Assembly (NCBI GenBank): GCA_034769895.1
Contig: CM068372.1
Location: 381,753,910 to 381,817,909 of the forward strand
Reading direction: 5' to 3'
Length of the DNA: 64,000 bases
Origin: Magicicada septendecula
Lineage: Eukaryota; Arthropoda; Insecta; Hemiptera; Cicadidae
Below, one piece after another: positions 44,485-56,060 of this stretch. Positions within the stretch are counted from its first letter, which is position 1. The number at the start of each line of letters is the position of its first letter. A program made the translations under genes and the position numbers. Below the pieces are notes generated by a model. That model had not been told where the DNA came from. It was given only the letters and a program-made list of their open reading frames with translations, and made no database searches.

Positions 44485-45187
44485 CAATACACCAATGGTT
44501 CCCAAAGTGGGGCCCGCGACAATGTTTCAGGGAGTCCGCCGACACTTTTAACAAAAAAAAAGAAAAGAATATACCGTAATTGTTTCCGATTTTTTGTGGT
44601 CCAAATCGAAATTTTAGAATCCTAAAACAATTAGTAGAAGATTCCACTATTTTTTTGTTCAAACTAATTGTAATTGTTAAAGTAATTTCAAATTAATGGC
44701 TTTAATAATGTCTTTAAATCATGTCGTGTACTAGATCTGTTTGTCAGGCGAACTGACTAGAGCGCAACTGGTCGCGAACTGTATCTTGCTTATAAGCATT
44801 CAATCTCGCGTATAAGCACGTATCTAAGAAAACGTTTTTTACATGTGGCTGGAAAGACAGAGCCGAGGTTGGCAAAGTTAAGAAATAAACTTGATGTCGA
44901 TAGTGACTTAATATTGAAATTATCAGACATTAAACCTAATATTTGCGGAGCTAATTGTTCAAAAGCAGCTTAATTTTTAACATTAAACTATGTTTGTTAT
45001 CATTAATATTATAATTTTGCAAGTTAAGAGAATTTTGATTTTAATACATTTTAATTGACACATAAGAGTTTGTATCATATTTACTGATTGTTTTATTTCG
45101 TAAGTCAGACGGGTCCGTGAAATTTTTATTTATTTTTTTTTTCTGGGGGTCCGCGGATTGAAAAGTTTGGGAACCACTGCAATACAC
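44485..45187 (+). mobile_element. hAT-family element, internally reduced, with 8-bp TSD
   Basis: CAATACAC is duplicated at 44485-44492 and 45180-45187. The element (44493-45179, 687 bp) starts CAATGGTTCCCAAAG and ends with the complement of CAGTGGTTCCCAAACT, hAT-type termini. An 8-bp duplication is the hAT hallmark. Only the last part of a transposase gene remains. Confidence 0.85.
44866..44973 (+). pseudogene. hAT transposase C-terminal remnant
   Basis: An open 35-codon stretch ending at TAA 44971-44973 includes RLAKLRNKLDVDSDL and KLSDIKPNI, like the final dimerisation-domain tail of ZBED5-like hAT transposases (R-KL-V--DLRL-LS-I-P-I). The rest of the gene is deleted. Confidence 0.65.
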
Positions 45188-45488
45188 CTTTAAAATAATA
45201 CTCGTTGTGTTGTGCAAATCATAAAAAACCAACTCAAAGTAGGGCGGTTTTTATGTATGTCTCACATTATGAGACAGAACTCGCCATTCATTTTTTTCTG
45301 GTTCCACACCGTATTTTCAATGTTTTGGGTACGTTTATGTATAACATGTGGGCGTGGTTCCAGTAAATTCCTTAAAGCTATGTATTCTGCTTTACCGCAG
45401 CGCGTTTGCATTAAAGAAATGCGTAATATTCTTGCACACAAGGATGGGTTCGTTAGGTTAGGTTTTAAATACAATTTTATAGCCATAA
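45188..45488. other. No recognised gene
   Basis: Short spacer; a 93-codon plus ORF and a 78-codon minus ORF overlap here and neither is recognised. Confidence 0.45.
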
Positions 45489-45994
45489 GATAAATCATGG
45501 CCGGCTCTAGTAGAAGGCCGGAATATTAAACGTTATATTTCATAGCACTACCAAAATCATGAGTAGGCCTGTTTATAGCTAAATCTAAATTATAGGTATG
45601 TGCGGACTTAGTACTATACGTTTAAGTTGAAGAAATTAGTGAATTAGTGTTAAGCCTAATGAATTAATTTTGTTCGAATTATTGCATTCGTATCATACGA
45701 AAGAGTTGATTAGTTTATTTGTTAAATAATGTAACAGTATTTTACGTAATAAACTTTTAATTTGCAAGAAATGATGTAACGCCAAAACGCGAAAAAAAAG
45801 GATAGATGAAGAGGTGGCAGCTGTTGGATTGACATTGACGTATGTGGGAAGCTATAAAAGGAGTTAACACAAAGGAGTGTAACAGCCGTCAACGTCGACG
45901 TGCACATATCTGTAAGTATCATAAATCTAACAAGAGCAGAGGTTCGGCAGGGAGAAAATTTACCAGGAAATACAGCAGAGGCGTGTGAACAAGG

Positions 45995-46560
45995 TTAACA
46001 AGTGCAGCTGAAAGCGTGGAGAAATTAAGGGATTGTTCTGGCTGATCGGCAGAACAGTCGCCAGAACAAAGTACAATGAGAAAATACTAAGAAGGGATAC
46101 GACGGAGGCGAACGCACTAATCAACGGGGCAGCTGGACGTTTAGCGAAACCAAAGAGTGTTCTAGCTGAATGTCATAGGAAGACACCCTAGCGAGGAGTA
46201 CAAAGAGAGCCACACAGGAGGTTATTAAACTAATGTAACGAGTACACCTGGACGCTTAAAGAAAATGGTGGTTCTGAGTAAGGGATAGCAAAAACACCAG
46301 AGAGAAATTTACTAAGAAAGGCCACACCAAGTGTGTGAACTCTAACAGAGGATGCAGCTGGACATGTAAGACAATAAAGGAATTGGACTCGCTTGGGTAT
46401 AGAAAAGGTCAGCGAGGGGCCAGGCAAGGAGATACTGAGAAATCTAGAACAAAGTGGAGTACACTCATTAAGCAGATGCAGCTGTGCGTTAGAAGGCAAT
46501 TAAGAGAATTTGTCTGAAAGGGACATAAGAAAAAGTGACAGGATGATTGACGCGTGTTAA
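45995..46560 (+). repeat. Degenerate purine-rich tandem repeats, about 100-130 bp period
   Basis: GCAGCTGGAC-like cores occur near 46002, 46129, 46248 (diverged), 46349 and 46479, each followed by GTT-A-GA and preceded by an ACAAAG/AAGAAA purine-rich stretch. Units are heavily diverged. Confidence 0.55.
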
Positions 46561-48015
46561 ATCGAACTATCGTCACAAACTGAGGGTGGAACCAAAAGCA
46601 AGGAAAACAGATTAGGGAAGTAAGATAACCTATCAAAAACCAGAGTTCAACGTAGGCGGGTTTCCAGGAGTCTAGTTCTTAGAAAAACTAGAATGAAAAA
46701 CCAATGGAAACGTAGCGTGGTAACGTGTAAAATAAATAGGAGGGAATTTCGTAGAAACGAAGAACGATAACCAATGGTCACGAAGGTGATGGACTAAGAG
46801 GGTCATAAGGGGGAATTAAGAGGTATTCAGTATATAAAATAAGCCGAGAGCGCGATCGGGGAGTCTAATAATAATCTTTCGGAGGAGTCGGTCGTAAGTG
46901 TTGACGAGAGTATGTTATAAGTTTCGTGGAGTCTTAACTTAACAGTTCAGAGTCTTTACGGAAATTCAGAATTAGTCGGTAGTGAAAATCCCGCGAATTG
47001 ACTTAAAACGTACGAAGATTTAACATGACTAAATAATTGTGAAGATTTGTAACTTATATTATATTTCGTAGAATCAAAATTAACAAACAATGTGTATAAT
47101 ACAATTAATATTGAGGAGTGAGAACTAAGGCAGTAGTAATATATAACTTGTAAAACAATTAGGATCGCAACATGTGTTCTTAAACAGTCGTGTGAAAACT
47201 ATAACTCGTGTAACAAGAATAAACGTTATAACTAGTAACCGGTAATTATTCTATTGGAACGTCGGAAGATGCCGGAGTGCATTAGTCAAAGTGAAGTGAT
47301 CAAAAAAGTGTTCAACTATCATGCAATATGAGAATAAACCACGAGATTCGCGCATCTACACTTTCATGGCAGATCTAAGGAGTGGGAGATGATAATCAGC
47401 GCAGTTCTACACCCCGCAGTTTGGATAACGTACCAGCAGTAAATTTTATGCATTAGTTAATATGTGTTAAAACACCTGTCTGTCCTACTCAAAGAACCTA
47501 CGTATAAATATGACATACTTAAAAAACTCACGTATGTCTTATTAAAGATAAACTTCATATATTAAACATGAATCCATTTCTAAATAAAATGTGTGTATTA
47601 TGATATTTAATAGAGATTAAGTGTTAAAATTTAAATCGAACCTTGAGATAGAGATCTTAGAATGAATGTCTATTGAGATAGATCATATTTTAAATTAACG
47701 AATGATCATAAAATGTTAAAAGCATATGGAATTAATATGAATGACAATTAACGTAATAATAATAAATGCAACAATTATACTGATAAATGTGTATGCGTTT
47801 CGTTATTTAGTAACTACCTGAGGGATGATACAACAATTAGTATGCTTGAACATAAAAGATTGTTTGTACTCATCACGCATAAGTAAACTTAATACAATTC
47901 AAGTAACATCAGCAGACTTCATTGTAACTTTAATTACCGTTGCTAGATGGAAGGAATATAATCTATTAATTAACACAATATAATTAATGGTAACGAATAA
48001 TTAAAAAGTTATATT

Positions 48016-48069
48016 TGGCACCTCAGCTTGGGGCTATTAGAGTTATATTTGGCGCTCCAATTGCGGGGC
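48016..48069 (+). other. Two PBS-like motifs
   Basis: TGGCACCTCAGCTTGGGGC (48016-48034) and TGGCGCTCCAATTGCGGGGC (48050-48069) each keep the TGGC...GGGGC frame of a tRNA-Lys primer-binding site, 34 bp apart. Confidence 0.55.
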
Positions 48070-48265
48070 ATACGAAGGTAATATCTAGCTAACGAGTATT
48101 AAAGTAGAATTATAAAAATTCTGTTAACCGGCAATTAAAAATGACGCGTCTGATTATGGAAATACATAAATTAAGAGATCGCTTAGTCGGCCTCAAATAT
48201 CAGCTGGTTCCAGTGTTGCCACGTTTAATATTCCGGCCTTCTACTAGAGCCGGCCATGGATAAAT

Positions 48266-50475
48266 CCATTATGAACATCATTTTAATTGTAGGTTCTCAT
48301 CATGTTTGTGAATGAAGAAGAAGAAAACATTGGAATATCACAACAATGCTTTCAGGTGCTTGTTTTTTTTACGCGTGTTGAGATTGTCAGCAAAAGTTAC
48401 TCTGTTACAATCATTGTATTTACTTTTTAAACGTTGTATTTTGCCAAGCGAAATGAATTTTGTTTTCTTTCAACAATAAACTTGAAAAACCAAATCATTC
48501 GTTCTTAACCGCAGCTATTAAAACATTATATGTATTTTAGCATTACATTCAACAGTGCAGTCATTTACTATTGGTAGCCTACACTTCTTTTCTTCACCGC
48601 GTGACGTATCGATACTATCGCATCCTCAAAAAATCGTAAATATAGTGCAGGAACAGTTAGTTATTGGGAGCGTGTCGAAAAAATATACTGGAGAACTGTC
48701 GAGTCGGTACGAATGTCACACAGAGTTATAACGCGTACACTGAGTTATTGATGCCTCACGCTTGGGACGCAGCGGTCATATTGTTCTGATCTGCACTGCG
48801 CTCCGAGATTGTAGTATAGAGACCGCAGTTCATTTGTCAGTGCCTTCTGGATATTTATGGCGTCGCTGCCTGCTAGATGAGATTTCTTGGGGATGTTGAT
48901 GATGTTCGCTGCTTTTTGTGTCGTAACGATTCCTTGTTTATCTCAGCATATGGTAAACGAATGTGTGTTTTGATGCCACCCATTGAATCAGAGACGATCA
49001 AGCTCACAAAGACAACAGTAACTAATAATTTTATTAAAAAATGTCGGACCAATGGTCCAATAATGTTGGACCTTTGTCGATTGTTTAAAGTTATAGGCTA
49101 TTTCTAGACGTTTATGTCGCCACGACAAAACACGATATGGCCGAAACATTTAGAGGCATACATGTAAGGAATAAGCCGCAGCTCAACATAGGTAAATAGC
49201 ATTTTGAGTAATGTTGACTCCGGCCGTGATGGCTTTCGTAATAATGTTTTCCCTTCGCTTCATTTGGTTCTCAATTGAATAATGTAATTTATGAGTCTCG
49301 AAGCCATGACAGTTAATAGAAGTCAGTGTTTAAGTATTCCATTGAAACCCAATAAAACATGCAACTCTTTATGCATGCAATTTCTTTGCTGAATATTGGC
49401 GTATAGTGCATCGCGAAATATAGTAAAAGTAACTGTCTAGTAAAAACTTGCCAAAAATCAGCCGACTATCCATTCGACACAAAAGCAAAACTTTCCACGC
49501 CACATGTACAATATTTCTTTTTAAGTTACAAGAAAATTCACTCAAATTTATTTGTCTGTTTGTTCTCCTTTCTAAGTGGAATCAAAATTATATTTCGCGC
49601 ACAGAACTTAATTAACCTTAAAAAAGTCATTTATTTTTGTATCTGTAGATATAAAAACAGTTTTGTAATTTATTCAGACATTTGAAGAATTCTTCGCTCA
49701 CATTATTACTTTCACTAAATTGCTTTAATGATTTTAAACGAACGTTTAAAATGCTGTATTGTAACGAACTTCTGTTGGGTCCTTAATCTATGAACAAGCC
49801 TGCGCGAAAATGCTCGTTATAACCAAGTCTCTAATGCGTTCCTACTCGTTGAAAGCGAGTTTAGGAATTATCATTACTAAGATACAAAACCAAACAAATC
49901 TTCTACTTTTCCTCGTTACATCCGGGTTCTCGTTATAAGCGAGTTCTTTTTTCGCGAGTTTTACTGTATTTAGATTTTTATTCATATTTGATTTTTCAGG
50001 CCCGTTCGACATCTCTGACTCTCTAGAATTACAAACGTTATTCTAAAAGAGCTGACTTATTCCTGACAGTCGGAACGATATCATCTGCAACACAGGCGTG
50101 AACCTGTGTAGGCTTAATTTAGCCATTAATATCAAGATTCTGCATTACTTTCTGCAGTGCTAGATTGAACATTAATCTTTATGCTCAATATTGATTTTAC
50201 TCGCATTAAAAACAGTTCCAGGAACTCGTGTCTGGTTCACACCGGAAAAGAGCTGAGGATTACTTTAGTCAAAAATTCAAACAGTTTTGAATTATAAATC
50301 GTGTTTCTTGGTTCGTCGTACTCCGCGTGAGTTTCATAAAACTACTTACAGTAGAATTCAAACGGTTATGAATAAGTAATGTAGTTTGTCTGACAATTTT
50401 CTCAACTTGACCGTCATAACATAGAGACCGACTCCGTCGCCTTCATAAATTTAATAGAGAAATTTACAGACAAAA
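48266..50475. other. No recognised gene (2.2 kb)
   Basis: A 76-codon ORF (48877-49107) has no recognised domain. At about 49915-49970 TCGTTATAAGCGAGTT and GCGAGTTTTACTGTA resemble one terminus of a pogo/Tigger-like transposon, but I could not find its partner end. A diverged copy of the TCTCGAA-CC-TG repeat is near 49292. Confidence 0.45.
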
Positions 50476-50580
50476 GATATATATATATATAGTATTTAAA
50501 ATTTATTTTTATATTACCTCAAGATGTTATTTTTCCTTATTTGGAACATGTTTCGAGAGCTCCCGTGCTCTCATCCTCAG
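50476..50580 (-). mobile_element. Penelope-like element 3' terminus
   Basis: Minus strand: CTGAGGA (50574-50580), an extra T, a GAGAGC/GCTCTC stem (50555-50572), GAAAC (50550-50554), then an A-rich 3' UTR running into a (TA)n tract at about 50478-50490. This repeats the terminal motif layout of the intact PLE. Confidence 0.55.
50550..50580 (-). ncRNA. Hammerhead-ribozyme-like core
   Basis: CUGAGGA, U, 6-bp stem GAGAGC/GCUCUC with 6-nt loop, GAAAC. No clear cleavage triplet with a matching stem I could be assigned by eye. Confidence 0.4.
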
Positions 50581-50587
50581 CCTTCGC

Positions 50588-50827
50588 GATCTTGCGTCTG
50601 GTGAAGTATTTGTGTGTTGGCTGGATCCTATTAAGGTTTCTTGTTGGTCTCTGGTATTTTAAAGTTGAATTATTGTGTGTGATTGTGGTATATGTATTTG
50701 TATTTTGTGTATTTATATTACATATACCACAATCACACACAATAATACAACTTTAAAATACCAGAGACCAACAAGAAACCTTAATAGCATCCAGCCAACA
50801 CACAAATACTTCACCAGACGCAAGATC
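50588..50827. repeat. Long inverted repeat, 109-bp arms
   Basis: 50588-50696 and 50719-50827 are inverted repeats with about two mismatches and a 22-nt loop. The structure lies directly beside the PLE 3' terminus and ends in a (TA)n tract on the right (50828-50847). ORFs of 63-71 codons across it are shadows of the palindrome. Confidence 0.9.
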
Positions 50828-50847
50828 TATATATATATATATATATT

Positions 50848-52140
50848 GCAACAATACAGATTATAATTTCGCATAGGATAATGTGAGTGTGAAGAAATTG
50901 TAAACAAGTCTATATTGGAGGTAATGAAGAATTATTTATTACACACAAGAAATAATAGTTTATATGCTGTATATTAAATTACATAAGTGTCGTGCATTTT
51001 ATATATGTTGAATAAAGTTTATATTGTTCGATTAGCTCGATTTTACTTATTAGATGGATATCCGTTACACTAGCTGATACGTCCTCCGGATGTGGGTTCC
51101 TTCCTCTTGGCGTCGCTCTCCTCCTGCCGTCCTCTTCGTCGGCGGGTTGCTCCAGCGTCGATTCCACTGCACGTCTCGCTGACGATTCCGTCGAACTGAT
51201 AACACCAAATAGATTTTACACACCAATTGTCACTCTTATAATAATTAGCGTTCTCGCTCGCTAAAGTTATTATTAATTTACAACGTTAATTGTTATTAGA
51301 TCTCAGGGTGATATGGGTAATTATTTTAAAAGCTGTGTATTGAGCTTACACCTTCCGTGAAAGCTTGAAGTGTTCAGTAACTCCCTATGCGAATATCTTG
51401 ACTACCGCGAAAAGCACTTTAATATAATAATAATTATTATTTACTGAGGTTGTTACCCAGCTTGGTTCTTTACGCAAAACTCGCAAAGAGTTCCAAGTTT
51501 TTATTGTAATTTTAGATTTCTATAAGTCCATACGAGAAAAACTCTCGTAGAACGGACACCCGTTCACACGGCGAATGCTATCGATGAACTGTGCCGAAGC
51601 GTAGCCCACAAAGTATGAATCTAACTAAAATAGGTGTTTTCCGATTGGTCAATTAGTGGTCACATGGTTGATATTAACAAAAGATATACGAGTTACATGC
51701 AATAGTTTGTATAAACTAGCAAGAGCTTGCATTGATTTTATCTACAAATTGTATTACTCAACCATTGATAAGAGTTAAAAGCTGAGTTTTGCCCTATAAA
51801 AAAACCATATTTAAAATACATAAAATAGTTAAAAGCTTCAGAGTAAATAAAAACTGTAGCTATTTACATAAACAATTCACTGTCAAAGTTTCAAGTTGAT
51901 GGGTTTATTAACGCGGAAGATATAGCGAATAAGGTTTATCACACGCGCACAATTTCACACAAAACGTACATGACAATAAAGAACAAAGTTTGTAAAGAAT
52001 TTGATATAACCTACGTTCTTATCCACCGCTAAATACAAAACTTACAGCTAATATACAAAAATGGAATAAATCCATTTTAAACATGTAAATGTTCCTCATC
52101 CGTGCTTAGATACGATTAATACAGCTCATTATCGTGTGTT
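50848..52140 (-). other. Possible LTR-type fragment; no gene supported
   Basis: Minus strand near 51190-51205 reads TTTGGTGTTATCAGTTCGAC, like the junction after an LTR in some insect retroelements, followed by a 62-codon ORF (50979-51167) starting MESTLEQPADEEDGRR. The region above (about 51210-52080) might be an LTR but no second copy is present to prove it. Confidence 0.25.
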
Positions 52141-52146
52141 TTGTTG

Positions 52147-52148
<2 letters not shown>

Positions 52149-52213
<65 letters not shown>

Positions 52214-52218
52214 TGTAT
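52149..52218 (+). repeat. (AT)n(GTAT)n microsatellite
   Basis: AT run (52149-52186) followed by GTAT tetranucleotides (52187-52218). Confidence 0.95.
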
Positions 52219-52574
52219 ATGAATCTATTCGTAGAGAGACTTGAATAAATTATAAAGTTAGTAATTGATCTACATGTAATACTGCAGTACCAAACCGCCT
52301 CAACGGATTGTATTCAATATATAATATCTTGCGTGCGTCTGTGAGCATGTGTGTGTTTGCGTTTATTCATGCAGGCACGTTATCAAGTCTCTGCGATAAA
52401 GAGCAGGCCATTACAAGATTTCAACACTGACAGTCAAAACGTTTCGCATGTCAGTATAAAACAGGAACAGCCATTTGATCACTTTTTATTGTATTTTCTT
52501 CTTCTTCTTCTTCTTATCCTCCTCCTCCTCCTTCTTCTTCTCCTTCTTCTCCTTCTTCATAGATTGTCCATAAA
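52219..52574. other. No recognised gene; CTT-rich tract
   Basis: A mixed (CTT/CTC)n tract covers about 52496-52560; ORFs there are Leu or Lys/Glu repeats. Confidence 0.7.
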
Positions 52575-52735
52575 AGTTTTTTGCGTATGAGCCACTGTGG
52601 ACTACGTTTGGTCCAACTGGTTCCTCCATTCTTCTCATGTCCTTCCTTCTCTCCCACATCTCCTTCATTGTTGATCGATGTACGTCCCTTCTTTCGTCAC
52701 TCCAGATGGCGCCTGTCCTCTTCTTGGGTTTTTCC
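52575..52735 (-). repeat. Interspersed repeat, matches 33860-34020 inverted
   Basis: CCACTGTGGACTACGTTTGG and neighbouring blocks align with the reverse complement of 33860-34020, in the same downstream position relative to a LINE-like region. Confidence 0.7.
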
Positions 52736-53640
52736 TAAAAACTTTGGGCATTTTTTAATTTCTTTTTGAGTGGCAAGCATTCTTCAATGTCTTCTTGAGT
52801 AATCTGGAGTTCTTCTATTCTTTTTCTGTTCCTTTGAACCACGAATTGGACATTTTGAGCTTTCTGAAATAGTTAAAAAGCTTCCCTGTTAGTCTGTCAG
52901 GATTTATTCTTTGAATATGTCCGTAGAAAATAATTCTTCTTTTTATAATTACGTCTGTGATTTTCTCAACACGTGTGTACAGCTCATTATTGTGGCGTCT
53001 TCTGTACTTTTCTCCATCTTTTATTGATCCCAAGATTTTTCCGTATTTTCCTTTCTGTGACTTCCAGTTCTTCTATCATCATTTTCTTGTTCAGAGTCAG
53101 ACACTCAGCTGCATAAAGTGCTTCCGGGAGAATTACTGTTGAATAATGCCTAAGTTTGGCATTAATGGATATTGATTTCTTGTTACGTGTATCCTTGGTT
53201 GAATGGGAAAGCAACTTTCATCTTATTAACAAGTGCTTTAATGGCTTTTTTCTCTGTGACAATTTGCTCAATAACTTCTCCAAGATACTTGAATTTGTCA
53301 GTTTCATAGATTTTCCCGTATCGAGTTTTCATTTTCTTTGATACTGTCATAAACTTGGTTTTTCAAAAGAAATTTGTAAACCCACTCTTTCAGCTTGTTC
53401 TATCAGCAATTCCACATGTCTAATGGCTGTTTCTACTATGATTGCTAGATCATCTGCAAACGCTAGAAAATCTATTGCCAGGTTGTCTCTGATATAGCCT
53501 AGTGTAACTCCTTCAATGATTTTCTCCATTCTCTTATTATTTTTTCCAGAACGCAGTTAAAAAGCAATGACGATAGTCTGACTCCTGCCTTAATTTCAGG
53601 CTGTCTAGAAATTTCACCTCTGAATTTCATTTTGGTCTAT
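52736..53640 (-). pseudogene. LINE reverse transcriptase fragment
   Basis: Minus strand: EIKAGVRLSSLLFN (RT motif B region), FLAFADDLAI (FADD, motif C), GLQISFEK, then frameshifts, a LPEALYAAECLTLNK segment, LEVTERKIRKNLG and RRIIFYGHIQRINPDRL. Several stops. It belongs to a different LINE subfamily from the other fragments. Confidence 0.8.
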
Positions 53641-53985
53641 TTGATTGTTTTGTTTTTGTTTTGTTGGTTGCCAGACATTGCTCACGTCTCCGAGCTTTAC
53701 ATAACAACTGGTTTCAAAATTGTTTTGTAAATTATATCTTTAAGTTTTCTTATGTAGTGAACAGAGGCTGTAAAGCATAGCAAAGTTTGTTTTCTGCCAA
53801 AATCCTAGCTGTTACGTCTGTCTATGTCTCATTTTGTACATCTGTTATCGATTCCAAATATTTCAACTCATTTATTCCAAAAATATTCCAATATTTCATT
53901 AAAAATAAAGCCATTTATACATACTTCACAAACACTATGGTAGAGTCAAATCAGGTAAAGTTAGAAGTTGACAATTTTTATTTAC
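53641..53985. other. No recognised gene
   Basis: AT-rich; a 77-codon ORF at 53787-54020 partly overlaps the next repeat and is not recognised. Confidence 0.5.
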
Positions 53986-54580
53986 ATTCCATTTCCTTAC
54001 GGAACATGGAAGTATGGTGATCGCGAAAAATCATATTCGAGATAAGGGCTGATTCTGATTGTACTACCCTCAAAACATGAAGAAAAGTCATTTTCCCGAA
54101 AAGTGTCAGAATCAAATAAATTTTTGCATATGTGCCCGAGTTGTAGATGACATGAGGCCTATTGATTTTGGTGATGATCGGTAGAGGGGAAGGGGTAGTT
54201 TACCTGCAAAGTTTAACAAGAGTAGAGTACATAATTTTGATTAATAAAGTATCCTGAAAAGAAGGTCATAATAATCCACTGTAGAAAGGTAGATGAAATA
54301 TCTACAAATGAAAAGGGTAGTTGAAGGGGAGGGGATAATTTTCTATAAATGAAAATGATAGGTAAAGAGGGAGGGGATAATTTTTTATATATGTACTTCA
54401 TTATCGACAACAAAGAAGTAGTTTCTATGGTAATATTTTATTATTTTAATTTGTCAAACATAAAACACGATTTACAAGGAACACACCTAACTGTTAGAAA
54501 TTATCGAACCCAATTCAAGTAAATGATTTTAAATATAAATCTTAGAACGTGGAAGTCATCATGTATGGTTCTCCATACTG
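53986..54580 (+). repeat. RepA family, internally deleted copy
   Basis: Starts TTTCCTTACGGAACATGGAAG and ends in the GTATGGTTCTCCATAC hairpin. It lacks about 950 bp of the middle compared with the full copies. Confidence 0.75.
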
Positions 54581-55319
54581 ATATTTTAATGAAAACAATC
54601 AAATAGCTTCCAGCTACCAGGATTCGACATATTCTTGGTGCCACTTCAGTCTCATTACTATTTAGACAGACGAAACGCGTGAAGATCGTATAGTATAATA
54701 TGTAGACGATTAAACGAGAGAACGGCAAGGCAAATTGATCGACACTATCATAATATTTCCGCAGAGACGGAACAAACTCAATTACCTCAGGGAGTCACAT
54801 AGATAGAGAGAGAGAGAGAGAGAGCGAGCTCCGTGCGTTAACTTTGTATACGGTTCGTTTAATCCGTAATCCGCTCTAAACGATAGCCTAGTCTCGCTTC
54901 ATAATCAGATGCTAATAGCTCCACTGTTTACATAGAAATTGTTTTATAAAGCGATTTAACAACAACAGCATCCATGTTTATAATGACTTAGCCTTTCCTC
55001 CCCCTCCTCCTGCCCCTCCTCATCGATAAATGGAAGGGATAATAGATGGAAAATTGCGCTCTTCTATTCATTACGTTAGCACTACGTCTGACGGGAAGTA
55101 ATCTTTTAAGAAGGCCAAGTACCCGCCTGTATATGCTCATCGTGATAAATTAATCAAAATGACTTATTAATAAATTTTTATCAAAAACACTTAGAGGCAG
55201 AACTTGAGACTTTGTCAGCACATTTCGATAAGATTATTTTACCTCTCTGACCCTTCCCCCTCCCAAAATATCCTTTTCTACTTACACTTTTCCAAAACAA
55301 TTTTTAACTATATTGTGGA
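54581..55319. other. No recognised gene
   Basis: A (GA)n tract lies at about 54803-54823. Otherwise unassigned AT-rich DNA. Confidence 0.5.
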
Positions 55320-56060
55320 ATGGTCTGTTTCTTAGGCTTTCAGAGCCGGCGTCATAATTATTATCCGGGCTATGAGGCCGTGGTCTTCCAAATTCATCAT
55401 GCCGATAGGTATTAATCGCTAGTCAAACGTTTCGGCCCCACCTCTGACGCTCATCTTCAGTGAAAGGACTTAAAAACTGACACACTGAAAGCCTGTGGCA
55501 CAGTACTGTGGTTGTACTGCCGTACATGTCGTACACTATCGCTTTGAGACAAGCTGCTAGAACTTCAACCCTGTGCCGGAACTAAGCGATCCCGGCAGAT
55601 TTTAAATTTGAATTGCCGCCGCGTGAGACTAGGCGCCCTTGATTGCTAGATTGTTGGATTCAGCGACAATGTTATTTTGTAAAACCGCCTGTAGTGACCT
55701 TGAGCGCGACGTAATTCAGTCTGGCTGTGCATCGCTGTGGGAAAGTAATTCAGCCGGCCGCTCCGTCAGCTGTTTTCGGTAAAGCACAATATCTGACTTG
55801 CTTTGGGTACCTTTGGTGGGTTAACGAGAAACGTGACTCACTCTCATTTCGTTCACGATGCTCAGACAGAACTCATCTGACGGTCCAGGGGAGGTAGACT
55901 GTCTTTTGTGTAACCTGGTATCCACTATGATGGAGTAGGCTAATAAAGTCGTTTCAGGGTCCTCGGTTAAGACGAGGGAGAGGGGTCCGATCATGGCGAC
56001 AAGGTCATCCGTCACCATAGGCAGAGCAAGATAAAAATGCTACTCCCCGAAGCCGTCAGA
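55320..56060 (-). mobile_element. Possible Penelope-like 3' region
   Basis: Minus strand at 55429-55460 reads CTGAAGA, an extra T, a GC-rich but poorly paired segment and GAAAC, the PLE terminal layout. A 65-codon minus ORF (55821-56018, with STSPGPSDEFCLSIVNEMR) is in the position expected for the end of a PLE ORF, but no GIY-YIG motif is visible, so the assignment rests on the terminal motif. Confidence 0.4.

Larger units (their letters stand above)
45489..48265 (+). mobile_element. 2.76 kb element with perfect 38-bp TIRs and 7-bp TSD
   Basis: GATAAAT is duplicated at 45489-45495 and 48259-48265. 45496-45533 and 48221-48258 are perfect 38-bp inverted repeats beginning CATGGCCGGCTCTAGTAG. 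No transposase ORF is present. The interior holds degenerate purine-rich repeats (45995-46560), a TATA-like site near 46833, AATAAA near 47332 and two PBS-like motifs (48016-48034, 48050-48069), so it looks like an LTR carried between DNA-transposon-type ends. The superfamily is not settled. Confidence 0.8.

Noticed and set aside
49915..49970. pogo/Tigger-like terminal repeat
   Set aside because: Only one end resembles such a terminus and no partner end was found, so it is not listed as an element.
50537..50866. Overlapping 63-71 codon ORFs on both strands
   Set aside because: They are mirror translations of a long inverted repeat.
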